A stretch of DNA of 8,793 nucleotides from JBBDWZ01 sp050732575 (GTDB taxonomy: Bacteria > Gemmatimonadota > Gemmatimonadetes > Longimicrobiales > RSA9), in NCBI GenBank assembly GCA_050732575.1, contig JBOHRF010000215.1, forward strand, positions 1 to 8,793. Reading direction: 5' to 3'. Below the pieces are notes generated by a model. It was not told the origin of the DNA. It did not search any database and saw only the letters and a list, made by a program, of their open reading frames with translations. How positions within the stretch are numbered: position 1 is the stretch's first letter; each line of letters opens with the position of its first letter. Below, in pieces: positions 1-6,579 of the stretch. Both the position numbers and the translations under genes were made by a program.

Positions 1-12
1 GTCATCGGCGTT

Positions 13-48
13 GCAAACGCCCCTTCGCGCATTGGAGGGGCGTTCTGC
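13..48. terminator. Hairpin, probable terminator of an upstream gene
   Basis: A perfect 9-bp stem is formed by AACGCCCCT (16-24) and AGGGGCGTT (36-44), with an 11-nt loop. Another 3 bp (GCA/TGC) pair outside a one-base bulge. The stem is strong and GC-rich but has no clear T-tract on either side, so it is a terminator-like hairpin rather than a textbook intrinsic terminator. It lies upstream of the first gene, so it more likely closes a gene to the left of the window. It could be bidirectional. Confidence 0.5.
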
Positions 49-173
49 ATCCGGGAATTCAGCCGCCCCCGCCCCCGTTTGTCAGAACGTGAGGCTTGCC
101 CGCGGAGGCAGACATCCAGCACCCTGACGGGTGAGATAGAACGACTTTGTAGCTCACCACGCTCGAGTCCCTC

Positions 174-921
174 ATGAGACCTGCCCGTCCGCCAGCGCCC
201 GGTTGCGCCTGCCTTTCTCTCGCGCTGTTGCTGTCCGCACCATCCGTTGCTCTGGCTCAAGCCGTGCGCGGCCGCGTGATCGACCGCCAGACAAACCAGC
301 CGGTGCCAGGCGCAACGGTCAAACTGCGAGATCTGCGCAGCACCATAGTGGGACAGACCGTGGCCAACACCGAGGGGCTGTTTTACGTGGGTGCTCGAAG
401 CTCGGGGCGCTACCGTCTCGAAGCGACCCACATCGCGTTTGCCGCGGCCACGACCGAACCACTCGATCTGGATGCGGCGGAAATGCTGGTGGTCGACCTT
501 CAGCTGTCCCAGACGGCAATTCCGGTAAACCCTCTCATCATCCATGACAGCACGCCGCCGGGACCCACGCCACGATGCCACATACGAGGGGCTCTATGCG
601 CGGCATGCGCGCTCCCATCTGGTCGGTCCGTCTCGAGTCGTTTTGCGAACGGATGCCGAGATCAGATCTTCCATCAACGTGAGAGATGTGTTGTTGTGGT
701 TTCTTCCCGCGCGGCGCCCCTCCGCCGGGCTGGGCTGCATGGCGGTGTACTGGAACGGCATGCTGGTACACGGTCCTGCATCGGCCGAGTTCTGGCTGGG
801 CCTCTCCACCACGGATTTGGAAGGCGTTGAGTACTACCGAAACCTGATCGATGCGGCGTTCGTGTTTCGCGACCTGCCGGGTTACCTCGAGGGCAGAACG
901 CGTTGCAGCGTGGTTGTGTAA
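174..921 (+). pseudogene. Secreted carboxypeptidase-regulatory-like domain protein, frameshifted
   Basis: The first reading frame starts at ATG 174. It encodes a signal peptide (residues 1 to about 28, an Ala/Leu-rich core ending ALA before QAV) and then a carboxypeptidase-regulatory-like beta-sandwich (about residues 31-112) with the usual GRVID, PVPGATVKL, GLFYVG and GRYRLEA signatures. After about position 540 the sensible sequence moves to the +1 frame, which continues with YEGLYARHARSHL, INVRDVLLW, GCMAVYWNGM and EGVEYYRN to a TAA at 919-921. The second frame has a stop at 526-528, so the shift lies between 529 and about 580, near the GC-rich CCGCCGGGACCC stretch. One extra base or two missing bases would explain it. 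Restored length is about 248 aa. Such proteins are exported and often accompany outer-membrane receptors; the exact role is unknown. No convincing ribosome-binding site was found. The break may be a real mutation or an assembly error. Unshifted, the first frame would end at 830. Confidence 0.7.
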
Positions 922-981
922 TGGAAAAGACGGCCGGACCGACTCAGGTCATAGCCGGTACCATGCCACGTACGGATACAC

Positions 982-987
982 AGGAGG
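982..987 (+). promoter_or_regulatory. Shine-Dalgarno site choosing the phosphatase start
   Basis: AGGAGG lies 5 nt before ATG 993, an almost ideal ribosome-binding site. This is the reason for choosing 993 over the in-frame upstream ATGs at 903, 921 and 963, none of which has a comparable site. Confidence 0.75.
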
Positions 988-992
988 CAGTG

Positions 993-1889
993 ATGACTCT
1001 GCTCGAAAAGACGAAGGCGGCGAGCGCGACCGAGCGCAAGCCGCTCGACGAGGAGATCGACGTATTCGGCCTCACCCACGTCGGCAAGGTGCGGGCGAAC
1101 AACCAGGACCATTTCCTGATCTGCTCGCTGCGCAAGCGCATGGATGTGCATCTGAGCAGCTTGCCCGACCTGGGCAGTTTTCCGCTCGACACGCAGCGCA
1201 TCGCGTTCCTGGCCATGGTGGCCGACGGTGTGGGCGGCAGGGCGCAGGGTGAGGAAGCGGCGCGCCTTGCAGTCGAGGCCATCACGCAATACGTCGCGCA
1301 CAGCATGCATTGCTACTACACGGCCGATCCATCCGACGACCGCGCTTTCTCGCGTGCTCTGGAGGAAGCTGCCTTGCAGTGCCATGCACGCCTCGCCCGT
1401 GAAGCCGAGAGCGATCCGCGCCGCCGGGGAATGGCGACCACACTCACGCTCGTGCTGGGCGTATGGCCGCGCCTGTATTTGCTGCAAGTGGGAGACAGTC
1501 GCTACTACCTGATGCGCGATGCCGTGCTGACCCAGATCTCACGCGACCAGACCATGGCCCAGGAGTTGATCGATCAGGGTGTGATCACCCGTACGGACGC
1601 GTACAACTCACGCTGGGCCAACGTGCTCTCCAGTGCGATTGGCGGGCCGCAGACTTCGCCCGTGGTTACCGCCATCGACAACACCTGGGACAGCGTCCAT
1701 CTGCTCTGCAGCGATGGCTTGACCCGGCACGTCTCCGACCAGCGCATCGGCGAGCGGCTGCGCACCATGGTTTCAGCGCGCCAGGCGTGTGAAGCATTGC
1801 TGCAGGATGCACTCGATGCGGGTGGCACGGACAACATCACGATCCTGGTGGGGCGGGTAGTGCGGCGGGATGGCGCAAACATTGATTGA
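993..1889 (+). CDS. PP2C-family Ser/Thr protein phosphatase
   Basis: This 298-aa cytoplasmic enzyme of the PPM/PP2C family should remove phosphate from Ser/Thr residues using two metal ions. The motifs appear in order: R34 and NQD (37-39); MVADGVGG with D78; the ATT motif at 148-150; VGDSRYY (166-172); LSSAIGG (212-218); LLCSDGL with D241; and GGTDNITILV with D280 and N281. All core metal and phosphate ligands are therefore present. A segment of about 25 residues (45-70) between motifs 1 and 2 is longer than in minimal bacterial PP2Cs. No membrane segment or fused kinase or FHA domain is seen. The start is set by the AGGAGG site. An alternative ATG at 921 overlaps the stop of the preceding gene as TAATG and would add 24 residues. 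The gene follows the frameshifted secreted-protein gene by 71 nt and may share its transcript. No cognate Ser/Thr kinase is in the window. Confidence 0.93.
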   Translation: MTLLEKTKAASATERKPLDEEIDVFGLTHVGKVRANNQDHFLICSLRKRMDVHLSSLPDLGSFPLDTQRIAFLAMVADGVGGRAQGEEAARLAVEAITQYVAHSMHCYYTADPSDDRAFSRALEEAALQCHARLAREAESDPRRRGMATTLTLVLGVWPRLYLLQVGDSRYYLMRDAVLTQISRDQTMAQELIDQGVITRTDAYNSRWANVLSSAIGGPQTSPVVTAIDNTWDSVHLLCSDGLTRHVSDQRIGERLRTMVSARQACEALLQDALDAGGTDNITILVGRVVRRDGANID

Positions 1890-1907
1890 CCGCGAGCCAA
1901 TTTGGTG

Positions 1908-1923
1908 AGAGTGGTGCCACTCT
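1908..1923. repeat. Perfect short palindrome after the phosphatase gene
   Basis: AGAGTGG and CCACTCT are exact reverse complements separated by TG, 18 nt after the phosphatase stop. As RNA the stem would have a very tight loop, effectively four bases if the last pair opens. No T-tract follows. It could be a weak terminator or processing hairpin, or a protein-binding palindrome. The position after the stop favours the first. Confidence 0.4.
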
Positions 1924-1993
1924 GCTGGCCAACGCAAATCATGCACCTTGGCAAGAGCCGGGCAAGCCAGCTGAATTGCAGCAATCCCTATCA

Positions 1994-2025
1994 CCCTCGC
2001 CTCCCCCTCCCCTTAATCCTCCCCC
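1994..2025 (-). other. Possible G-quadruplex tract (minus strand)
   Basis: The plus strand has C-runs at 1994-1996, 2003-2007, 2009-2012 and 2021-2025. On the minus strand these are four G-runs with loops of 8, 1 and 6 nt, which fits loose quadruplex rules. The tract begins about 16 nt beyond the stop codon of the pump-gene remnant, in its sense direction. In GC-rich DNA such tracts can arise by chance. Confidence 0.3.
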
Positions 2026-2040
2026 TCAATCCGTTTACTC

Positions 2041-2132
2041 TCAGTTCCCGGCTGGTGCCAATGCGTGCGAGCGTTCCTCGTCCAGGGTGCGACGTTTTTC
2101 TTCCGATCAGACCGCCGATGACCGCGCGCGCC
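2041..2132 (-). pseudogene. Remnant of a second RND (HAE1) pump gene, 3' end
   Basis: Two blocks match the 3' end of the intact RND gene in this window. Block 2041-2106 aligns without gaps with 3405-3470 (59/66 identical), including the TGA stop. Block 2107-2132 aligns with 3560-3585 (23/26). Between them 89 bp present in the intact gene are missing, with a GA dinucleotide at both edges of the deletion. Read on the minus strand, block one encodes 21 residues, of which only the last differs (Asn for Asp). Block two encodes ARAVIGGL, identical to the intact protein. The 89-bp loss breaks the frame, and nothing pump-like continues beyond 2132, so this is a non-functional fragment. Eight of the nine codons that differ are synonymous, so the parent gene was probably under selection when it diverged rather than being a decayed copy of this operon. 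Confidence 0.85.
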
Positions 2133-2186
2133 TCGCCGGCGGCTGGCACTGCGTTAGAGGCACCAACCCATGTACGGCTCGACCTA

Positions 2187-2213
2187 TCGTGCTCTGTTCG
2201 CAGGAAATGTTGG
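2187..2213 (+). repeat. Left terminal inverted repeat of the IS
   Basis: The first 15 bases, TCGTGCTCTGTTCGC, are a perfect reverse complement of 3297-3311. Extending inward, 24 of 27 positions match the right end. Matching stops abruptly outward of 2187, which marks the likely IS border. Confidence 0.85.
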
Positions 2214-2302
2214 GTTGATCGACCCGACGCGCATAATGGCAAACTGCAGCGCATGAACAATGGAGCGATCGAGGCTTCGAGCCAGGCCACCGCCTCGACG
2301 CG

Positions 2303-3223
2303 CTACTCGGCTGACTTCCGTGGGTGATGCAGACTGCGGATCATGGCTGAGGTTCCCCCGTGCACGCCGATCGCATCAATCAGGCGGTGCCAGGCCAGGT
2401 AATGTTGCAAATAGCGCGTGGCCACACCTCGAAATCGCGGGAGCCATGCCCGCAGCCGTCTGATATATGCATCAACGTTGAACGTGTGGAGCATCGGGCG
2501 GTCGGCCTGCAAGGCGAAGTGTGGCACCTGCACGTAATTGTGCCCGGCCTGACGCGTTGCGCGTGAGTAGTGGCCTGGCACTCGGTAGCGCGCCATGATC
2601 GTAGACGGGCCTCGCACACGTGCCATCACGTGCTGGTGTACGTCGCGGTCGTAGGGATGGCGTCTCAGCACCACGGAGGAAATCACACTTCCGTATCGAT
2701 CGCATCCGGTGAGCACGCAGACATACGGGGCGAACAAAGTCCGAGGCGCGTAAGGCCAGTACCCATGTCGGCGCGCCGGCCGCGGCAGATTCCTGCGCCC
2801 TTTTTCGGAATGCGGGAAGCCAGTCTCTTCTACTTCCACCAGGCCGGTGAGCTCCGTACCATCCGCTGCATCCAGGCGCTGCAAGATCCGATGCCGCCAG
2901 CGGAATGCCGTGCATGCATGGATGCCGGTCCGGGCCGCACTGCATCGAATCGTTTCTCCCGCCAACATGCAGATCATGTAACGTGGCCAAAGCTGCAATC
3001 GTTTGGTGTACGCTGCGGCCGTGAGCGTCAGATCACTGAACGTGCGGCGGCACTTGCCGCAGCGATAGCGCTGGCGGCCGGAGAAGGAACCCCAACGTTG
3101 AATAGCAGCTCCCGTGCAACGCGGGCAGCGCAGGCCCTGCGCAAAGCGCGCATCACGAACTGCAGAAAGAACGTCCTGCAGGTCCATCGGTTTGGTTTTG
3201 CGAGGCAGGGAAAGGCGGCGCAT
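2303..3223 (-). CDS. IS1595-family-like transposase, catalytic residues altered
   Basis: This protein of about 306 aa would carry out IS transposition. The N-terminus has a zinc ribbon (CPRC at residues 33-36, CGKC at 55-58, within GRQRYRCGKCRRTFSDLT), followed by the helix-turn-helix-like stretch ending AFRWRHRIL. The DDE-type region follows, with VEVEET, HSEKGRRNLPRPARR, VCVLTGCDRYG and the family-typical end GVATRYLQHYLAWHRL. The usual catalytic set looks lost: the first Asp (VEVDET in relatives) is Glu (2828-2830); the expected Asp of a TDG-like motif is absent in TIMARYRVPGHY; the Asn of NVNAY is Asp (2471-2473); and the Lys of RLKxW is Arg (2450-2452). No in-frame stop is present, but in GC-rich DNA that is weak evidence of function. 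The start is uncertain: ATGs at 3256, 3247, 3223 and 3187 are all possible and none has a clear ribosome-binding site. The frame stays open to 3505, but that extension crosses the IS end and enters the pump gene. Confidence 0.78.
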   Translation of the reverse strand: MRRLSLPRKTKPMDLQDVLSAVRDARFAQGLRCPRCTGAAIQRWGSFSGRQRYRCGKCRRTFSDLTLTAAAYTKRLQLWPRYMICMLAGETIRCSAARTGIHACTAFRWRHRILQRLDAADGTELTGLVEVEETGFPHSEKGRRNLPRPARRHGYWPYAPRTLFAPYVCVLTGCDRYGSVISSVVLRRHPYDRDVHQHVMARVRGPSTIMARYRVPGHYSRATRQAGHNYVQVPHFALQADRPMLHTFNVDAYIRRLRAWLPRFRGVATRYLQHYLAWHRLIDAIGVHGGTSAMIRSLHHPRKSAE

Positions 3224-3284
3224 GGTGGCGAAGATGCCGCGTTCCATGGGGCACATGAATAGGAGATTGCGCCGACTGCCCTGG

Positions 3285-3311
3285 CCAACAGTTACCGCGA
3301 ACAGAGCACGA
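3285..3311 (-). repeat. Right terminal inverted repeat of the IS
   Basis: Read on the minus strand from 3311 this matches the left end at 24 of 27 positions, with the outer 15 perfect. It lies 28 nt upstream of the outermost possible transposase ATG (3256), so the transposase promoter may lie in or near it. No clear -10/-35 pair is visible. Confidence 0.85.
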
Positions 3312-3327
3312 GCGCTGTGCAGCACGA

Positions 3328-3342
3328 GGTGCCACGGGCACC
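3328..3342 (-). terminator. Possible hairpin after the efflux operon
   Basis: GGTGCC (3328-3333) and GGCACC (3337-3342) form a 6-bp GC-rich stem with a 3-nt loop, about 62 nt beyond the RND stop codon. No T-tract follows on the minus strand, so it may only slow transcription or protect the mRNA 3' end. The rest of the spacer 3312-3404 is GC-rich and holds two tandem copies of CGCCGCCGGG (3363-3382). Confidence 0.3.
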
Positions 3343-3404
3343 AGGCGCCGCCGACCGCCAGACGCCGCCGGGCGCCGCCGGGCGCTCTCGCTCGAGCTGG
3401 TGTC

Positions 3405-6400
3405 TCAATCGCCGGCAGGCGCCAATGCGTGCGAACGTTCCTCGTCCAGGGTGCGCCGTTTTTCTTCCGAGACCAGCTTACCGCGCACCCAACTGCCGAT
3501 GTCATCGAGGTAGGTGTACACGACTGGAATTACGACCAATGTGAGCAGGGTCGATGTGATCAGGCCGCCGATCACGGCGCGCGCCATGGGTGCACGGAAG
3601 CCACCGCCCTCACCCAGTGCCAGTGCAATGGGCAGCATGCCGAAGATCATGGCGGCCGTGGTCATGATGATGGGTCGCAACCGGACTGCGCCCGCTTCAA
3701 TCAGGGCGGTGCGCCGATCCACACCGTGCGACCTGCGCTCGTTGGCATTGTCGACCAGCAGAATGGCGTTCTTGGTCACGAGTCCCATCAACATGATGAC
3801 GCCGATCATGGACATGATGTTGAGCGTGTCGTTGGTGACCATGAGCGCGAGCAGCACGCCGACCAGCGAGAGCGGCAATGTCATCATGATGGCAAAAGGT
3901 TGTGTGAGCGACTCGAATTGGGAGGCCAGGATCAGGAAGATCAGGATCACGGCCAGCAACAACGTCTCCGCCACGTAGCCCATGGTTTGCTCGAGCTGCT
4001 CGGTTTCACCGCCCAGCTGGATCGAGTAGCCGGGTGGTATCTCGATCTGACCCACGCGCTCGCGAATTGCGGCGGACGCCTCGGCAATGGACAGCTCGGG
4101 CGCGGTGTTGGCGCCCACAGATGCGATGCGTTGCAGATTCTTGCGATTGATTTGCGAGGGCGCCGTGCCGCGCTCGATATGCGCGACATCCCCCAGGCGC
4201 ACCATGATGGCTGCACCCTCACTACTGTAACGCGAAGTGGCTACCGGCATGGCGGCCAGGTTCTCGGGCGACTGTCGCTCCAGGGGATCGACCTGGACCA
4301 CGACTTCGCGCTCTTCGCCGCCTGGATCTTCCCAACGCGTAGCGGTCTGACCGGCCAGGAACGGTCGGACGGTGGCAGCGATTTGACCGATGTCGAGGCC
4401 AACCTCATTGGCCAGGTCACGATTCACATCGATGCGGAACTCGGGCCGCCGCTCACCCAGCGATGAGCTGATGTCCACAATGCCCGGAATCTTCTTCACT
4501 TCGGCCATGATCTGGTCTGAGATGCGCTGCAGCTCGACCATATCCGGACCGCGCACTTCGACCTGCAGCGGTGCCTGCGGTCCGCCCATGCCGCCCGCAT
4601 CGAGCACAGACACGGTTGTTCCGTAAATCTGAGTCAGGTCCTGGCGGGCCAGCACCATGAGCTCATCCATCGAACGCTCACGCTCTTTGGGCGAGGCGAG
4701 CTTCACATAGATCTGACCCCCGTTCACGGTGCCGGTCGCGCCTGAGCCAATGGTCGTGTATGCGTAGTCAACGCCCTCGAACTTGCGCACCGCACCAATC
4801 AACTGCTGCGCCTTGGCGCTGGTATAGGCCAGGCTCGAACCTTCCGGCGTCTCGAACGTGACCACGAATTCCGAATTGTCCGAGTCGGGCATGAAGCCGC
4901 CGCCAATCAACGGGAACAGCATCATGGCGAATACGAAGGCCAGGCCAGCCATGGCCAGCGTGGACTTGCGATGACCCAGCGCCCAGGCGATGACCCGGCG
5001 ATACCTGCCCGCCTGTCGATCGAACCAGCGGTTGAACGCGGAAATGGGACGCGTGATGAAATTGCCCTTGTGCTCGCTGCCCTTATGGGGGTCGACACCC
5101 CACCAGGCCGAGAGCATGGGCGTAAGTGTGAAGGACACGAACAGCGAGACCAGCACGGCCCAGGCAACAGTCAGCCCGAACTGATAAAAGAAGCGACCGA
5201 TGATGCCGCGCATGAAGGCCACGGGCACGAACACGGCAATGATGGAGAAGGTGGTAGCCATGACGGCCAACACGATTTCGCGCGTGCCGCGGCCAGCCGC
5301 CGTGAAATGGTCCTCACCCAGCTCGCGATGGCGGACGATATTCTCGATCACGACGATGGCATCATCGATGAGGATGCCGATGGAGAGCGAGAGCGCCATG
5401 AGAGTCAGCACATTGAGCGTGAAGCCCATGGCGCTGATCAGGATGAACGCGGAGATCACGGACACGGGCAAGGCCAGCGACGTGATGGCCGTGGCTTTCC
5501 AGTCGTTCAGGAAGAGCATGACCACGAGCACAGTGAGCAATGCGCCCAAAAGCAGCTCGCTGATCACGTCCTCCACGGATTGGCGGATCATCACGGAGTT
5601 GTCGCGCACCACCTGCAGATTGGTTCCCGCGGGCAGTGTCTGGCGCATTTCCGCAATGGCATGCTGAATGCCCTCCGCCACTTCCACGGTATTGGCGCCC
5701 GAGACTTTCATGATGTCCATGGAGACGGCGCGCTGACCGTTGACCAGGGCCACGGAGCGCTCCTCTTCGGTGCCTTCCTCGACGCGCGCTACATCGCGCA
5801 CACGAATCGGTTGGCCCGCGCGGTTCGTAACAATGACATCACCGAACTGGCGCGCAGCCGTGATGCGGCCGGTAACACGCACCAAACGTTCGGTCGTGCC
5901 GCGCTCGATGCGACCGGCCGGTACCTCCATGTTCTGACGCTGCAACGCGCCCATGATTTCGGGCACGGAAACACCGACCGCGCGCATCCGATCGGGGCGC
6001 AGAAACACGCGCACCTCACGTTCGAGACCGCCTGTGATGCGCACCTCGCCCACACCGCGCACGGACTCGAACGCGCGCCGGATCTGCTCATCGGCCAGCA
6101 CGGTAAGCTCGGGGATGGGCATGACACTGGAAGAGAGCGCAATCGAGACGATGGGCTCCGCGGCCGGATCGAATTTCTGAACAACGGGTGGCTCGATGTC
6201 GGTGGGCAGGTCGCGCCGAATCGCTTCGATCTTGGAGCGCAGGTCCTGGGAGGCCTGGTCGACGTTGCGGCCCAGCTCGAACTCCACGATCACCTGCGAA
6301 ACACCTTCCAGCGTGACCGAGGTGATGCGATCCACTCCCTCCACGGGGTTGAACGCTTCCTCGAGCCGCCGGCTCACTTCCCGCTCGATGGTCTCCGGGC

Positions 6401-6578
6401 TGGCACCGGGATACACGGTCTGCACGGTGACTACCGGAATGTCCACATTGGGGAACTGATCGATGGACAGACGGCTGTAACTGAATATGCCCATCACGAT
6501 CAGGCCGACCATGATCATGGTGATGAAGACCGGGCGCCGAATGGCCAACCCACTGAGTCCGCCAGAACCGTTGGCCAT
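3405..6578 (-). CDS. HAE1-type RND efflux transporter (AcrB-like)
   Basis: This 1057-aa inner-membrane, proton-driven pump subunit of a tripartite exporter has full family length. The N-terminus (LAIRRPVFITMIMVGLIVMG, residues 11-30) is the first membrane helix. PGASPETIEREV (57-68) starts the first periplasmic porter domain. SIGILIDDAIVVIENI (399-414) is the fourth helix, with the two proton-relay Asp residues at 405 and 406. GLVTKNAILLVDNAN (932-946) carries the partner Lys 936. Two halves, each with a large periplasmic loop and a helix bundle, are evident. ATG 6578 is chosen because homology begins there and GGGAG lies just upstream; the frame is open to 6764 but overlaps the adaptor gene. 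Only 1 nt separates it from the adaptor stop, so translation is probably coupled. The family exports hydrophobic and amphiphilic drugs, bile salts and similar compounds; the substrate cannot be read from sequence. Its 3' end has a diverged partial copy at 2041-2132. Confidence 0.96.
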   Translation of the reverse strand: MANGSGGLSGLAIRRPVFITMIMVGLIVMGIFSYSRLSIDQFPNVDIPVVTVQTVYPGASPETIEREVSRRLEEAFNPVEGVDRITSVTLEGVSQVIVEFELGRNVDQASQDLRSKIEAIRRDLPTDIEPPVVQKFDPAAEPIVSIALSSSVMPIPELTVLADEQIRRAFESVRGVGEVRITGGLEREVRVFLRPDRMRAVGVSVPEIMGALQRQNMEVPAGRIERGTTERLVRVTGRITAARQFGDVIVTNRAGQPIRVRDVARVEEGTEEERSVALVNGQRAVSMDIMKVSGANTVEVAEGIQHAIAEMRQTLPAGTNLQVVRDNSVMIRQSVEDVISELLLGALLTVLVVMLFLNDWKATAITSLALPVSVISAFILISAMGFTLNVLTLMALSLSIGILIDDAIVVIENIVRHRELGEDHFTAAGRGTREIVLAVMATTFSIIAVFVPVAFMRGIIGRFFYQFGLTVAWAVLVSLFVSFTLTPMLSAWWGVDPHKGSEHKGNFITRPISAFNRWFDRQAGRYRRVIAWALGHRKSTLAMAGLAFVFAMMLFPLIGGGFMPDSDNSEFVVTFETPEGSSLAYTSAKAQQLIGAVRKFEGVDYAYTTIGSGATGTVNGGQIYVKLASPKERERSMDELMVLARQDLTQIYGTTVSVLDAGGMGGPQAPLQVEVRGPDMVELQRISDQIMAEVKKIPGIVDISSSLGERRPEFRIDVNRDLANEVGLDIGQIAATVRPFLAGQTATRWEDPGGEEREVVVQVDPLERQSPENLAAMPVATSRYSSEGAAIMVRLGDVAHIERGTAPSQINRKNLQRIASVGANTAPELSIAEASAAIRERVGQIEIPPGYSIQLGGETEQLEQTMGYVAETLLLAVILIFLILASQFESLTQPFAIMMTLPLSLVGVLLALMVTNDTLNIMSMIGVIMLMGLVTKNAILLVDNANERRSHGVDRRTALIEAGAVRLRPIIMTTAAMIFGMLPIALALGEGGGFRAPMARAVIGGLITSTLLTLVVIPVVYTYLDDIGSWVRGKLVSEEKRRTLDEERSHALAPAGD

Positions 6579-6579
6579 G

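Larger units (their letters stand above)
2187..3311 (-). mobile_element. IS1595-family-like insertion sequence
   Basis: This element of about 1125 bp is bounded by 27-bp imperfect terminal inverted repeats (24/27 matching, outermost 15 perfect) and contains one transposase gene on the minus strand. Size, repeat length and transposase type all fit the IS1595 family. IS1595 elements normally create 8-bp target duplications, but the flanks TCGACCTA (2179-2186) and GCGCTGTG (3312-3319) do not match, and shifting the ends by a few bases does not help. The insertion is therefore old, recombined, or its true end differs slightly. It lies downstream of the efflux operon in the same orientation, between the operon end and the remnant of a second pump gene. 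Confidence 0.82.

Noticed and set aside
79..107. TTGTCA as a -35 element for the first gene
   Set aside because: No -10-like hexamer lies 16-18 nt downstream, so no promoter is called.
130..158. GGTGAG/CTCACC inverted repeat upstream of the first gene
   Set aside because: Only 6 bp with a 17-nt loop; likely chance, with no further support for a regulatory role.
1902..2327. Plus-strand open frames across the spacer
   Set aside because: Low-complexity, Pro/Ser-rich translations with no domain; they cross the pump remnant and the IS border, so they are not genes.
3363..3382. Two tandem copies of CGCCGCCGGG
   Set aside because: Only two short units in very GC-rich DNA; not a meaningful repeat array.
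3224..3505. N-terminal extension of the transposase frame to 3505
   Set aside because: It passes through the IS terminal repeat and into the RND coding region. Family-like sequence begins only near 3187.
3114..4466. 450-aa open frame on the plus strand
   Set aside because: It crosses the IS end and runs antisense to both the transposase and the RND gene. Its composition is that of an antisense shadow.
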